DNA from: Nonlabens sp.
Lineage (GTDB): Bacteria; Bacteroidota; Bacteroidia; Flavobacteriales; Flavobacteriaceae
Assembly (NCBI GenBank): GCA_020630715.1
Contig: JAHDIQ010000007.1
Coordinates: 138,405 to 202,404, forward strand
Length of the DNA: 64,000 nt
Direction: 5' to 3'
Under the pieces are notes generated by a model. That model searched no databases. It was not told the DNA's origin and saw only the letters and a list, made by a program, of their open reading frames with translations. Positions within the stretch are counted from its first letter, which is position 1; each line of letters begins with the position of its first letter. This document shows, piece after piece, positions 1 through 9,185 of the stretch. The position numbers and the translations under genes were made by a program.

Positions 1-564
1 CCAGCCAAATCTGTTCCAGCCCCAGTTATTCCAGCCCCATCCAAGACCACCGCCCCATCCGAAGCCTCTATTCCAACCCCAGTTGTTCCATCCAAGACCC
101 CAGCCGCCATTCCAACCCCAGCCAAGGCCACCACCCCAACCCCAATTGTTCCAGCCCCAGCCGTTGTCAATGATGTTGATATTCACTTGTGAAGGGTTTT
201 CACCCCAAGCGCCGTTTCCGCCACCATAGCTAGATGTGTAATCTGGATTAGATTGATCGTAACTTTGCGTAGAGTAACTATCAACGTCTGTGAAAACCGT
301 TTCTGGTTCTGAGCTCATAGCGCTGTAATCGGCTGCTTTTTGAGCAAATAAAGCTTGGTAGTATGAACCACTATCGTCTTGATAGTTGATTTGTTCTTCT
401 TGTTCAGTAAAATCTTCTTGTACATTTTCATTAGGACGCTTTCCATAAACACCATCATGATAAGAAACGCTCTCAAATGAGCCACATGAAGTGAAAATAA
501 ATGATGCGAGTAATAAAAACGTAAACGTTAATTTCGGCTTATTGAAGATAGAAGAAGTTTTCAT
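1..564 (-). CDS. Trp/Gly/Asn-rich lipoprotein, 3' end missing
   Basis: An open frame runs from an ATG at 562-564 leftwards off the window edge, so 188 residues are visible and the C-terminus is missing. The N-terminus has a basic start, a hydrophobic stretch and a lipobox (FTSC, Cys at about residue 27), so it should be an exported lipoprotein. Residues 30-120 are acidic and polar. From about residue 130 the chain becomes a low-complexity run of GWGWNN and GGGLGWGW-type units, rich in Trp, Gly and Asn. I do not recognise a named domain. It is divergent from proS, with about 110 bp between the two starts. A surface-anchored structural or binding role is only a guess. Confidence 0.8.
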   Translation of the reverse strand, partial: MKTSSIFNKPKLTFTFLLLASFIFTSCGSFESVSYHDGVYGKRPNENVQEDFTEQEEQINYQDDSGSYYQALFAQKAADYSAMSSEPETVFTDVDSYSTQSYDQSNPDYTSSYGGGNGAWGENPSQVNINIIDNGWGWNNWGWGGGLGWGWNGGWGLGWNNWGWNRGFGWGGGLGWGWNNWGWNRFGW

Positions 565-673
565 AGCTATTTTATTTATGCAGGTTTGATAAAAATAAGT
601 AGTTTTGACGTTATAATTAATCCTTTAACAAAACTTAACTACATGGATCAAGTTTTGTGCCAAAATCAAACAA

Positions 674-2152
674 ATGGGAAAGAGCTTACCTAAAAGAAGT
701 GAAGATTATTCTAAATGGTATAATGAATTGGTTGTCAAGGCTGATCTTGCAGAGAATAGCGCTGTTAGAGGTTGTATGGTTATTAAACCATATGGTTATG
801 CAATATGGGAGAAAATGCAGGCAGAATTAGATCGAATGTTCAAGGAAACGGGTCATCAAAACGCTTATTTTCCATTATTTGTACCAAAAAGTCTATTTGA
901 AGCCGAGGAGAAAAATGCTGAAGGATTTGCTAAGGAATGTGCTGTTGTGACTCATTACAGACTACAAAATGATCCTGATAATCCAGGTAAATTAAGAGTA
1001 GACCCTAATGCAAAACTGGAAGAAGAGCTTGTAGTAAGACCTACCAGTGAAGCTATCATATGGAGTACGTATAAGGGATGGATTCAATCTTATCGAGATT
1101 TACCTCTGCTTATCAATCAATGGGCAAATGTGGTACGATGGGAAATGCGAACTAGACTTTTCCTAAGAACTGCTGAGTTTTTATGGCAAGAAGGGCATAC
1201 TGCTCATGCAACAAAACAGGAGGCTCTTGAAGAAGCCGAGCAAATGAACAATGTTTATGCAGATTTTGTTGAGAATTTTATGGCAATCCCAGTGATCAAA
1301 GGTCTAAAGAGTGAAAGTGAACGATTTGCTGGAGCTGATGAAACCTATTGTATTGAAGCATTGATGCAAGATGGAAAAGCATTGCAAGCAGGAACTAGTC
1401 ACTTTTTAGGTCAGAATTTTGCAAAAGCTTTTGATGTAAAATTCACTTCAAAAGAAGGTAAGCAAGAATACGTATGGGCCACATCCTGGGGTGTTTCCAC
1501 AAGACTAATGGGTGCGCTGATTATGACGCATAGTGATGATCAAGGATTAGTACTACCACCTAATCTAGCTCCTAATCAAGTGGTTGTTGTTCCTATTTAT
1601 AAAAGCGAGGAACAATTTGATGCTATTACCGCTATAGTAAATGAAATGATGAAGGAATTACGTTCACTGGGCGTCACTGTAAAATATGATCAAAGAGATA
1701 CGTTACGTCCTGGAGCTAAGTTTGCACAACATGAATTACAAGGTGTGCCTTTAAGAATAGCTGTAGGCGCTAGAGACCTAGAGAATGGAACTGTAGAGTT
1801 AGCTCGTAGAGATACCTTAACAAAAGAAACTACTAGTATAGAAGGAATAGGAGCTAAGGTTAAATTATTACTAGAAGAAATTCAGAGCTCGTTATATAAA
1901 AGAGCCTTTGAATATAGAGATAGTCATATAACTAAGGTGAATTCGTTTGAGGAATTTAAAGAAGTCTTAGAATCTAAAGGTGGTTTTATTGCTGCACACT
2001 GGGATGGAACTATGGAAACAGAAGATAAGATCAAAGAGCTTACTAAGGCTACTATAAGATGTATTCCATTAGATCAAGAGGCAGAAGTTGGATCATGTGT
2101 ATTTACTGGTAAACCTAGTTCTAAACGTGTGCTTTTTGCTAAGGCTTATTAA
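674..2152 (+). CDS. proS: Prolyl-tRNA synthetase, archaeal/eukaryal type
   Basis: Charges tRNA-Pro with proline in the cytoplasm. The 492-residue length and absence of the large editing insertion of the E. coli type mark the shorter ProS type 3. Class II motifs are visible: RPTSE at residues 122-126, the motif 2 region [15 protein letters not shown] near 155-170, and a motif 3 region with [12 protein letters not shown] near 270. The chain ends in Ala-Tyr, as is typical of this subtype, whose C-terminal tyrosine reaches the active site. The ATG at 674 gives a normal family N-terminus ([20 protein letters not shown]). It is followed by tRNA-Glu and rpsT on the same strand. Confidence 0.97.
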   Translation: MGKSLPKRSEDYSKWYNELVVKADLAENSAVRGCMVIKPYGYAIWEKMQAELDRMFKETGHQNAYFPLFVPKSLFEAEEKNAEGFAKECAVVTHYRLQNDPDNPGKLRVDPNAKLEEELVVRPTSEAIIWSTYKGWIQSYRDLPLLINQWANVVRWEMRTRLFLRTAEFLWQEGHTAHATKQEALEEAEQMNNVYADFVENFMAIPVIKGLKSESERFAGADETYCIEALMQDGKALQAGTSHFLGQNFAKAFDVKFTSKEGKQEYVWATSWGVSTRLMGALIMTHSDDQGLVLPPNLAPNQVVVVPIYKSEEQFDAITAIVNEMMKELRSLGVTVKYDQRDTLRPGAKFAQHELQGVPLRIAVGARDLENGTVELARRDTLTKETTSIEGIGAKVKLLLEEIQSSLYKRAFEYRDSHITKVNSFEEFKEVLESKGGFIAAHWDGTMETEDKIKELTKATIRCIPLDQEAEVGSCVFTGKPSSKRVLFAKAY

Positions 2153-2178
2153 TTTTTTTGAAAAAACTTTTATTCTTG

Positions 2179-2209
2179 TTTGTGTGAACGGAAAAAGTGT
2201 TTATTTTTG
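2179..2209 (+). promoter_or_regulatory. Promoter of tRNA-Glu (-33 TTTG, -7 TATTTTTG)
   Basis: TTTG at 2179-2182 and TATTTTTG at 2202-2209 are separated by 19 bp. This matches the Bacteroidetes primary sigma factor consensus TTTG-N(about 19)-TAnnTTTG. The predicted start is near 2216, about 19 bp before the tRNA. Confidence 0.7.
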
Positions 2210-2234
2210 CGTCCGCTAAACGAGCAAGATAAAT

Positions 2235-2306
2235 GGCCCGTTCGTCTATCGGCTAGGACGCCAGGTTTTCATCCTGGTAAGAGGGGTTCGATTCCCCTAC
2301 GGGCTA
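2235..2306 (+). tRNA. tRNA-Glu (anticodon TTC)
   Basis: A 72-nt cloverleaf. The acceptor arms GGCCCGT and ACGGGCT pair, with a G-U at the first position. The anticodon stem CCAGG/CCTGG encloses the loop TTTTCAT, giving anticodon TTC. The T arm is GAGGGG-TTCGATT-CCCCT. A CCA end is not encoded; the sequence after the discriminator base reads CAAT. It lies between proS and rpsT and has its own promoter. Confidence 0.95.
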
Positions 2307-2344
2307 CAATAATTTAGGTTTATTAAAACCACATTTAAAAGTAT

Positions 2345-2596
2345 ATGGCAAATCATAAAAGTGCTTTAAAAAGAATCAGAAGAAACGAGACTGCTAGGAT
2401 TAGAAATAAATACCAGCACAAAACAACTCGTAACGCTGTTAAAAAATTACGTGAGACTGAAGATAAAGCAGAAGCTCAAAAGTTATATGTTGAAGTCACT
2501 TCAATGTTAGATAAGCTATCTAAGCGTAACATCATACATTCTAATAAAGCTGCTAACTTAAAATCAAAGTTAGCAAAGCACGTGAACGCATTGTAG
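2345..2596 (+). CDS. rpsT: 30S ribosomal protein S20
   Basis: Binds 16S rRNA in the small subunit body. The 83-residue, strongly basic protein starts [21 protein letters not shown], the typical S20 N-terminus, and carries the Ile-His-x-Asn-Lys-Ala motif ([12 protein letters not shown]) near residue 66. It follows tRNA-Glu by 38 bp and may be cotranscribed with it. A strong bidirectional terminator follows 14 bp after the stop. Confidence 0.97.
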   Translation: MANHKSALKRIRRNETARIRNKYQHKTTRNAVKKLRETEDKAEAQKLYVEVTSMLDKLSKRNIIHSNKAANLKSKLAKHVNAL

Positions 2597-2609
2597 TACC
2601 TTACAAGCA

Positions 2610-2655
2610 GCAAAACAAAAAAGCCTTTCACTTATGAAAGGCTTTTTTGTTTTGC
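2610..2655. terminator. Bidirectional intrinsic terminator after rpsT
   Basis: A long near-perfect inverted repeat. The arms GCAAAACAAAAAAGCCTTTCA and its complement surround the loop CTTA. T-rich sequence is present on both strands, so it can end rpsT and also the convergent gene at 2673-3257. Confidence 0.9.
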
Positions 2656-2672
2656 TTACAGTATTTGTTTCT

Positions 2673-3257
2673 CTATTTACCAGCATTCTTCTTGCGCTCA
2701 TCCATTAGCTGTCTACTTAATTGCTGTTCTTTTTCCATAGATCTACGTTTGTAGGCTTCTAACTCATTTTCTACCATTGATAGATTAGATTGTGCACCAC
2801 GTGTTACTTCATTAGCATTTTTATATTTAAAAATAAAAATGATCATAAACAATAATAATCCAGCGATAATAGACCATAAGATCAGGTTATAGGTTAATTT
2901 ATCCAGAGAAATTCCAAAAAGCGATACAGAATCTTTAGCACCATTCAGTTCAGTAACTTTGGCTTGAGTCGCATTTAATTGCGCTGTAAGATGTTCAATT
3001 TGAGATTCTAGGCCAGTGATATCAGATTCTAGTTCATTTATAGTTCCATTAAGTCCATCGATACGTTTTACAGTGGCACTTTTTAACTGGTTTAACTTGA
3101 CCAGCTTTACAACTTTATAATCTTGATATTTACCAGCTTCTTTTATCGTCTGGTCAAACTGGGCTTCAATCGTTTGATCTGCATTATTCGTAGATTCTTG
3201 AGCGTTTATAATAGCGCAAGAACTTAAGAAAGTTAGAAGTAAAACAGTTAATCGCAT
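2673..3257 (-). CDS. Exported coiled-coil membrane protein, function unknown
   Basis: 194 residues. It has an N-terminal signal sequence (MRLTVLLLTFLSSCAIINAQ, probable cleavage after INA), a heptad-like coiled-coil segment at about residues 50-110 (ELESDITGLESQIEHLTAQL), one transmembrane helix at about 124-143 and a second charged helical tail rich in Glu, Lys and Arg. No enzyme motif is visible. Flavobacterial homologues have sometimes been given an enzyme name by transfer; nothing here supports that. It lies downstream of rho on the same strand, separated by the rho terminator and a GCTTTCGCGAAAGC palindrome, so it is probably a separate transcript. Confidence 0.8.
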   Translation of the reverse strand: MRLTVLLLTFLSSCAIINAQESTNNADQTIEAQFDQTIKEAGKYQDYKVVKLVKLNQLKSATVKRIDGLNGTINELESDITGLESQIEHLTAQLNATQAKVTELNGAKDSVSLFGISLDKLTYNLILWSIIAGLLLFMIIFIFKYKNANEVTRGAQSNLSMVENELEAYKRRSMEKEQQLSRQLMDERKKNAGK

Positions 3258-3354
3258 TTTTGGATTTTTTTAGGGAATTTAAAATTAAGAATAATTATCG
3301 ACTACGACTCTATTTGAGCATTAATTGATTATTAAGAATTGAGATGGTGTTGAT

Positions 3355-3376
3355 TTACGCTTTCGCGAAAGCGTAA
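3355..3376. repeat. GCTTTCGCGAAAGC palindrome, copy 1 (intergenic)
   Basis: A perfect 22-bp palindrome: the 14-bp core plus TTAC and GTAA arms. It lies between the rho terminator and the 5' end of the gene at 2673-3257, about 100 bp upstream of that start. No T-tract follows it. Confidence 0.9.
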
Positions 3377-3384
3377 CCACCACA

Positions 3385-3416
3385 AAATAAAAAGCCCTGC
3401 GCGATGGCAAGGCTTT
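3385..3416 (-). terminator. Intrinsic terminator of rho
   Basis: Read on the minus strand: stem AAAGCCTTGC/GCAGGGCTTT (one G-T pair), loop CATCGC, then TTTATTTT. It starts about 22 bp after the rho stop codon. The rho gene itself thus appears to end at a Rho-independent site. Confidence 0.8.
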
Positions 3417-3437
3417 GAAATTGTAAATGAGTTGTTA

Positions 3438-5162
3438 CTAGCTGTTCATAGTAGCCAGGAACTCTTCATTATTTCTAGTTTGCCTAATACGTTCTGAAAT
3501 GAATTCCATCGCTTCAATAGGATTCATATCTGCTAGGTATTTTCTAAGAACCCACATGCGTTGTACAGCGTTTTCATCTAGTAATAGATCATCACGACGT
3601 GTAGAAGATGAGGTAAGATCGATCGCTGGGAAGATGCGACGGTTAGAAATATTACGATCTAACTGCAGTTCCATATTACCAGTTCCTTTGAATTCTTCAA
3701 AAATTACTTCGTCCATTTTAGAACCAGTCTCTGTAAGTGCGGTTGCAATAATGGTTAATGATCCACCACCTTCTATATTACGAGCCGCTCCAAAGAAACG
3801 TTTAGGTTTATGTAGTGCATTTGCATCTACACCACCAGAAAGTACTTTACCACTAGCTGGTTGTACCGTATTATAAGCTCTAGCTAGACGAGTAATAGAA
3901 TCTAATAGGATCACTACATCGTGACCACATTCTACCATACGCTTTGCTTTTTCTAAAACAATATTTGCCACTTTTACGTGATCATGTGCCTCTTTATCAA
4001 AAGTAGATGCGATTACCTCACCATCTACATTACGTTGCATATCTGTAACTTCTTCTGGACGTTCATCTATTAGTAATACTAATTGATAAACTTCTGGATG
4101 ATTAGCTGCGATTGCATTTGCGATGTCTTTTAATAACATCGTTTTACCTGTTTTAGGTTGTGCTACAATCATACCACGCTGTCCTTTACCTATAGGAGCA
4201 AAAAGATCCATAATACGTGTAGACGGCGATGACTGACGATCAGAAATATTGAATTTCTCATCTGGGAATAATGGCGTTAAGTGTTCAAAAGATACACGAT
4301 CTCTTACTACACTAGGATCCATACCATTAATCTTAATCAACTTAATAAGTGGGAAATACTTTTCTCCTTCCTTAGGTGGACGCACAGCTCCTAAAATGGT
4401 ATCACCCGTTTTAAGACCAAATAATCGTACCTGAGATTGTGATACATAAATATCATCTGGACTGGCTAGATAGTTGTAATCACTACTGCGTAGGAATCCA
4501 TAACCATCTGGCATCATATCTAGAACTCCTTCACTTTCTATGATTCCGTCAAATTCAAAATCTGGATCGCGGTATCTGTTTCTAGTATCTTTATTTCCTT
4601 TAGGAACATTATTCTGATTGTTGTTCCTATTGTTGTTGCGATCGTTGCGATTATTGTTATTACGCTGATTTTTCTGATCGTTGTTTTGATCAGACTTTTG
4701 ATTGCGGTTATCGTTTTTCTTTTCACCACGATCATTTTTATCGTTGCGATCATTCTTCTCGTTACGATTATCATTACGATTGTCGTTACGTTTTTCAGGA
4801 CGCTTATCATTACGATCGTTTTTCTCGTTACGCTTGTTTGGATGTTTTGGATTTTGGTCCTTTGAATCTTTAGGTTCATTAGACTCCTTATCATCCTGCT
4901 TTTTTGCTTCCTCTTTTTTAGGAGCTTGTTTTCTAGGTTGACGTGGCTTGCGTTCCTGTGGTTGTTTTTGTTCTTGAGCCTCAGCAGGTTTCTCTACTGT
5001 ATCTAGCGACTTAACAGCGCTAGGGTTTTCTGCCTGTACGTCTAGGATTTTATAAATTAAATCCAGTTTACGTAGTTGTTTGAATTTTGAAACGTTTAGT
5101 TCCTTAGCTATTTCCTGTAATTCAGGTAGCTTCTTAGATTTTAAATCTGCGATTTGAAACAT
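3438..5162 (-). CDS. rho: Transcription termination factor Rho with long disordered insert
   Basis: ATP-driven hexameric RNA helicase that ends transcription. The order is an N-terminal helical SAP-like domain (residues 1-45), a roughly 155-residue low-complexity segment (about 46-200) built of Asn, Asp, Arg, Lys and Gln with repeats such as NDRNDK and NRNDNR, the cold-shock RNA-binding domain (about 213-275), and the RecA-type motor. Walker A is PKTGKT near residue 331, Walker B is VVILLDS, and the Q/R-loop region contains [20 protein letters not shown]. Length is 574 against about 419 in E. coli, the difference being the insert. Such inserts are known in Bacteroidetes; in Bacteroides thetaiotaomicron the segment drives Rho phase separation. 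Confidence 0.97.
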   Translation of the reverse strand: MFQIADLKSKKLPELQEIAKELNVSKFKQLRKLDLIYKILDVQAENPSAVKSLDTVEKPAEAQEQKQPQERKPRQPRKQAPKKEEAKKQDDKESNEPKDSKDQNPKHPNKRNEKNDRNDKRPEKRNDNRNDNRNEKNDRNDKNDRGEKKNDNRNQKSDQNNDQKNQRNNNNRNDRNNNRNNNQNNVPKGNKDTRNRYRDPDFEFDGIIESEGVLDMMPDGYGFLRSSDYNYLASPDDIYVSQSQVRLFGLKTGDTILGAVRPPKEGEKYFPLIKLIKINGMDPSVVRDRVSFEHLTPLFPDEKFNISDRQSSPSTRIMDLFAPIGKGQRGMIVAQPKTGKTMLLKDIANAIAANHPEVYQLVLLIDERPEEVTDMQRNVDGEVIASTFDKEAHDHVKVANIVLEKAKRMVECGHDVVILLDSITRLARAYNTVQPASGKVLSGGVDANALHKPKRFFGAARNIEGGGSLTIIATALTETGSKMDEVIFEEFKGTGNMELQLDRNISNRRIFPAIDLTSSSTRRDDLLLDENAVQRMWVLRKYLADMNPIEAMEFISERIRQTRNNEEFLATMNS

Positions 5163-5329
5163 ATAAAATGATAAAAAATGTGGGTGTATTTGTTATGGTA
5201 ATTAACGATCAGAAGATTGTCGAAATTTTTTTTGAGCGTAGTTAACCCAAAAAGAGATGGTTAACTTAAAAGTCATGCAAGTATACATATTTTTTATTTA
5301 ATGGACTATGTAGATTAAGGTTTAACTAG

Positions 5330-5337
5330 TATTTTTG
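5330..5337 (+). promoter_or_regulatory. Putative -7 element TATTTTTG upstream of the DUF4293 gene
   Basis: TATTTTTG fits TAnnTTTG. It lies 27 bp before the start codon, giving a leader of about 20 nt. I see no good TTTG at the -33 distance. Confidence 0.45.
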
Positions 5338-5364
5338 ACCTTGTAATAGAGTGGAAAACAATTT

Positions 5365-5775
5365 ATGATACAACGTATTCAATCTGTTTATTTATTTCTA
5401 GCGGCTATAGTGGCAGGTGCTTTACCATTTGTGGTAAGCATTTACACGCTAGCTAGTGGCGAGGTAATTCATGCGGTGGATGATATGATGTATTTAATTC
5501 CCTTTATGGTGAGTGCAGTATTAGCATTCATCGCTATATTTTTATTTAATAATAGACAGTTACAAACGGTGGTAAGCCGTTTAAATATCATACTTAACTT
5601 CATTTTGCTAGGAGTTTTCGTATATCAGTCGCTAATGATGTCTGGAGAAACGGCAGTTTCTGAGAAAGGCGTTGGGATGTTCTTACCTATCTTATCTATC
5701 GTTTTATTAGTTCTGGCAAACAGAGCAATCAGAAAGGATGAACAACTCGTAAAATCTGCAGATCGTTTACGATAA
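5365..5775 (+). CDS. DUF4293 membrane protein
   Basis: 136 residues with four hydrophobic segments (about 5-25, 41-60, 71-88 and 105-120). The start MIQRIQSVYLFLAAIVAGALP is characteristic of the DUF4293 family, which is confined to Bacteroidetes and has no known function. It is transcribed divergently from rho, about 200 bp apart, an arrangement I recall as common in Flavobacteria. An intrinsic terminator follows, so it is probably monocistronic. Confidence 0.85.
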   Translation: MIQRIQSVYLFLAAIVAGALPFVVSIYTLASGEVIHAVDDMMYLIPFMVSAVLAFIAIFLFNNRQLQTVVSRLNIILNFILLGVFVYQSLMMSGETAVSEKGVGMFLPILSIVLLVLANRAIRKDEQLVKSADRLR

Positions 5776-5805
5776 ACACTGAATCTTAGTTTATTAGTGC
5801 GTAAG

Positions 5806-5837
5806 AACCTGCAAGGCGCCACCTTGCAGGTTTTTTT
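5806..5837 (+). terminator. Intrinsic terminator after the DUF4293 gene
   Basis: Perfect 11-bp stem AACCTGCAAGG/CCTTGCAGGTT, loop CGCCA, followed by seven T residues. Confidence 0.92.
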
Positions 5838-5913
5838 ATTGCACGTTTTCAACAGTTTTATTGAAAGCAATGCTCTTATCTACGATTAAAACTTAAAATA
5901 CTAAGTAACTAAA

Positions 5914-6402
5914 TCACCTGTCTTTTTCAATCACTTCTAGATTACTGATTTTACCTGCGTGGATCTCAAACCGAAGCATTGTGCGTTTTTTATGAAAACC
6001 ATGCATTCCTATAGCACCAGGATTCATGTGCAAACAATTATTTTTTTTATCGTTTACCACTTTAAGGATATGTGAATGTCCACAAATAAAAACATCTGGC
6101 GGATTGTTATAAATCTCTGGACGTACTCTCATATTATAACGTCCAGGATAACCACCTATATGAGTGATCCAGATATCCATGCCGTTACACATAAACCTAT
6201 TGTGTTCTGGGAATTGTTGTCTGGCTGTGTGATCATCTATATTTCCCCAAACTGCCTTTAACGGTTTTACAGCAGCAATTTGATCTGTTACTTTTAAATC
6301 ACCAATGTCTCCAGCATGCCATACTTCGTCTGCTTGTTGTACATACTTCATGATAAATTCATCAATATGACTGTGCGTGTCTGATAACAATAGGATTTTC
6401 AT
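5914..6402 (-). CDS. YfcE/MJ0936-type metallophosphoesterase
   Basis: A 162-residue calcineurin-like phosphodiesterase fold. Metal-binding motifs are in order: D-x-H (SDTH, residues 7-10), GD (HAGDIGD near 31), GN-type (WGNIDDH near 53), and GHSH near 108, followed by the MNPGAIG loop. Members are two-metal phosphodiesterases on small or unnatural substrates; the in vivo substrate is unclear. It is divergent from truA. Confidence 0.88.
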   Translation of the reverse strand: MKILLLSDTHSHIDEFIMKYVQQADEVWHAGDIGDLKVTDQIAAVKPLKAVWGNIDDHTARQQFPEHNRFMCNGMDIWITHIGGYPGRYNMRVRPEIYNNPPDVFICGHSHILKVVNDKKNNCLHMNPGAIGMHGFHKKRTMLRFEIHAGKISNLEVIEKDR

Positions 6403-6509
6403 GGGTACAAATATAGGTTGCGGTTCATTACTTAAAATTATCCACTTTGTGTTTTACTTGCAGTAGGATAACTGAATACATAGTTCTTGTAAAAAATAAG
6501 TCATTTTAA

Positions 6510-6530
6510 TTACGCTTTCGCGAAAGCGAA
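6510..6530. repeat. GCTTTCGCGAAAGC palindrome, copy 2 (intergenic)
   Basis: Core with a TTAC left arm and an imperfect right arm (GAA). It lies in the 199-bp divergent region between the phosphoesterase and truA. Confidence 0.9.
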
Positions 6531-6583
6531 ATAATTTCACCCTAAGAAATCATAAAAGTAATTCATCACCTCAATGAAGCCAT

Positions 6584-6591
6584 TATATTTG
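6584..6591 (+). promoter_or_regulatory. Putative -7 element TATATTTG of truA
   Basis: TATATTTG fits TAnnTTTG and ends 10 bp before the truA ATG, which implies a very short leader. No clear -33 TTTG is seen. Confidence 0.45.
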
Positions 6592-6601
6592 TAGTGTCGA
6601 T

Positions 6602-7360
6602 ATGAGTAAACAACGATTTTTTCTTGAATTAGGATATGATGGTACTAATTATCACGGCTGGCAAAAACAGCCAGATACCGTTACCGTTCAAAGCACACTA
6701 GAAGAAGGCTTATCGCTTATTTTGAGAGACGATATTAAGGTTACTGCAGCTGGTAGAACAGATGCTGGTGTACATGCACGGCAAATGCTAGTTCATTTAG
6801 ACTTAGAAGAAAGCCAACTGATCGATAATTTTATCTTTAAAGTGAATCGATGGTTACCAGCAACTATTGCTGTTTATAATATCAAACCGGTAACTGCAGA
6901 TGCACACGCTAGATTTCACGCTACCGCAAGATCTTATGAGTATCATTTTCATTTAAGACCAGATCCTTTTCAAGATCAACGCAGTTATGTATTGCATAGG
7001 TTGCCAGATGTAGCGTTAATGCAAGAAGCAGCAGCTATTCTATTAGACTATAAAGATTTTGAATGTTTCTCACGCGCGCATACAGATGTTAAAACCTACC
7101 TTTGTGATATACGTGAAGCACGATTTGAGTCACAAGGACATCACCTTATTTTTCACATCACGGCAGACCGGTTTTTGCGCAATATGGTACGTGCCATTGT
7201 GGGAACCTTACTCGATATAGGATATGCGAAATTACCAGTAAGCGCAATGCATGAAATTATAAAATCAAAAAGTAGGAGTAAAGCTGGAGCTAGTGCACCA
7301 GCACACGGATTATATTTAACTAAAATTGAGTATCCAGAGGCTATCTGGAACCCTAATTAA
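6602..7360 (+). CDS. truA: tRNA pseudouridine(38-40) synthase
   Basis: Converts uridines 38-40 in the anticodon stem-loop to pseudouridine. The 252-residue length is normal. The catalytic motif AGRTDAGVHA lies at residues 50-59, with Asp54 as nucleophile. The N-terminal LELGYDGTNYHGWQKQ and the C-terminal RFLRNMVRAIVGTLLDIG are family signatures. The stop overlaps the next gene's ATG by one base (TAATG), so translation of the ABC exporter is probably coupled. Confidence 0.96.
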   Translation: MSKQRFFLELGYDGTNYHGWQKQPDTVTVQSTLEEGLSLILRDDIKVTAAGRTDAGVHARQMLVHLDLEESQLIDNFIFKVNRWLPATIAVYNIKPVTADAHARFHATARSYEYHFHLRPDPFQDQRSYVLHRLPDVALMQEAAAILLDYKDFECFSRAHTDVKTYLCDIREARFESQGHHLIFHITADRFLRNMVRAIVGTLLDIGYAKLPVSAMHEIIKSKSRSKAGASAPAHGLYLTKIEYPEAIWNPN

Positions 7361-9144
7361 TGGCAGAAAAAACAACAGGAAACGCATTTAATTTTAAGCT
7401 TTTTAAAAGATTACTTTCTTTTACTAGACCGTATCGTGGTACGTATTATTTTGTTGCCTTATCTGCGATATTGCTATCTGCTCTATCCATTGCCATGCCT
7501 TATTTAATAAAGGTATTAATAGATGATTATATCATACCACAGGAAGCAAACGGCATTTTTACCGTTGCTGCAGTAATGGTAGGTGTATTATGTCTGGAAG
7601 TAGTGTTGCAATTCTGTTTTATCTTTTTTGCTAACTGGTTAGGACAACAAGTGATCCGTGATTTACGTGTGAAATTATTTAAACACATGCTTCATTTTAA
7701 GATGAAGTATTTTGATACTAGTGCAGTAGGAAAATTAGTGACTCGTGCGGTGAGTGATATAGAAACTATCGCTAGTATTTTCTCTCAAGGTTTATTCATG
7801 ATTATTTCTGATTTATTGAAAATGGTAGTGATTCTTGGGTTTATGGCTTATTCTAGTTGGCAATTAACCTTGATATCGCTTATTGTGATGCCCTTTATTT
7901 TATATGCTACACGGGTATTCCAGAAAGCGATGAAAAAGGCTTTTGAAGAAGTGCGCACGCAAGTAAGTAATTTGAATTCATTTGTTCAGGAACGTGTTAC
8001 GGGAATGAAAATCGTGCAAATATTTAATCGTGAGAAAGTAGAATACGCACAGTTTAAAGAGATTAATGACAAGCATCGTAACGCTTGGGTAAAAACGGTG
8101 TGGTATAACTCTATCTTTTTTCCTATTGCAGAAATGGCGTCTAGCATCACCATTGCACTCATTGTATTTTTAGGATTTCAATTAATCCTTAATGAACAGT
8201 CTGGTTTTGGTAGTGCGATACAAATAGGAACCATTGTGATGTTTATTCAGTTAGCACAAATGCTCTTTAGACCATTGCGCCAGATTGCAGATAAATTCAA
8301 TACTCTACAAATGGGAATGGTAGCCGCAAATCGTGTTTTTGGAATATTAGACACAAATTCTAGCATCGATAATGATGGAACTATAGAGGCAAAAAACCTA
8401 AAAGGAGCCATTGAATTTAAGGACGTAAAATTCTCTTATGTAGAAGATGAACTGGTTCTTAAAGGAATCAATTTTAAGGTAGCGCCAGGTGAAACTGTTG
8501 CGATAGTAGGAGCAACTGGTGCTGGTAAGTCTACGATTATTAACCTATTGTCGCGTTTTTATGAGATTGATAGCGGTGATATTTTGATCGATGACGCTTC
8601 TGCAAAAGCCTATCAACTAGAATCTCTAAGATCACAAATAGCAGTCGTGTTACAAGATGTATTCCTGTTTGCAGATACGATTTTAAACAACATCACTCTA
8701 GAAGATAGCACCATCACAGAAGATGACGTGATTACAGCGGCAAAAGAAATAGGTGTGCATAAATTCATCGCTAGCTTACCTAATGGTTATCATTACAATG
8801 TAAAAGAGCGTGGTGTGATGCTAAGTTCTGGACAGCGACAACTCATCGCTTTTTTAAGAGCTTATGTTTCTAATCCTAGTATTCTAGTGCTAGACGAAGC
8901 AACCAGCAGTGTAGATGGTTACAGTGAGCAGTTAATACAGGAAGCTACAGATAAGATTACTAAAGGTAGAACAAGTATCGTTATCGCTCATAGACTTGCT
9001 ACCATTAAAAAAGCAGATAAAATTATCGTTATGGATGCTGGTAAGATTGTGGAAATGGGTAACCATGAGCAATTACTTAGTAAAGACAGCGGTTACTATA
9101 AAAACCTTTACGAGGTGCAATTCTTGCAAGAAGAAGTGGTTTAA
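7360..9144 (+). CDS. MsbA-like ABC exporter, fused permease and ATPase
   Basis: A 594-residue half-transporter. An N-terminal type I exporter domain with six membrane helices (residues about 20-330) is followed by the nucleotide-binding domain: Walker A GATGAGKST near 384, signature LSSGQRQ near 487, Walker B ILVLDEATS near 507 and the H-loop in VIAHRL. LSSGQ replaces the usual LSGGQ. It should act as a homodimer in the inner membrane. The substrate may be lipid A precursor or a drug; the sequence alone does not decide. It overlaps truA by one base. Confidence 0.92.
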   Translation: MAEKTTGNAFNFKLFKRLLSFTRPYRGTYYFVALSAILLSALSIAMPYLIKVLIDDYIIPQEANGIFTVAAVMVGVLCLEVVLQFCFIFFANWLGQQVIRDLRVKLFKHMLHFKMKYFDTSAVGKLVTRAVSDIETIASIFSQGLFMIISDLLKMVVILGFMAYSSWQLTLISLIVMPFILYATRVFQKAMKKAFEEVRTQVSNLNSFVQERVTGMKIVQIFNREKVEYAQFKEINDKHRNAWVKTVWYNSIFFPIAEMASSITIALIVFLGFQLILNEQSGFGSAIQIGTIVMFIQLAQMLFRPLRQIADKFNTLQMGMVAANRVFGILDTNSSIDNDGTIEAKNLKGAIEFKDVKFSYVEDELVLKGINFKVAPGETVAIVGATGAGKSTIINLLSRFYEIDSGDILIDDASAKAYQLESLRSQIAVVLQDVFLFADTILNNITLEDSTITEDDVITAAKEIGVHKFIASLPNGYHYNVKERGVMLSSGQRQLIAFLRAYVSNPSILVLDEATSSVDGYSEQLIQEATDKITKGRTSIVIAHRLATIKKADKIIVMDAGKIVEMGNHEQLLSKDSGYYKNLYEVQFLQEEVV

Positions 9145-9185
9145 GAAGTAGCAATACTAATTCTATTGAGTATATTATATGTAGG

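Noticed and set aside
4538..4941. Open frames on both strands across the low-complexity part of rho
   Set aside because: They are shadows produced by the repetitive Asn/Asp/Arg codons; their products are low-complexity and rho is intact.
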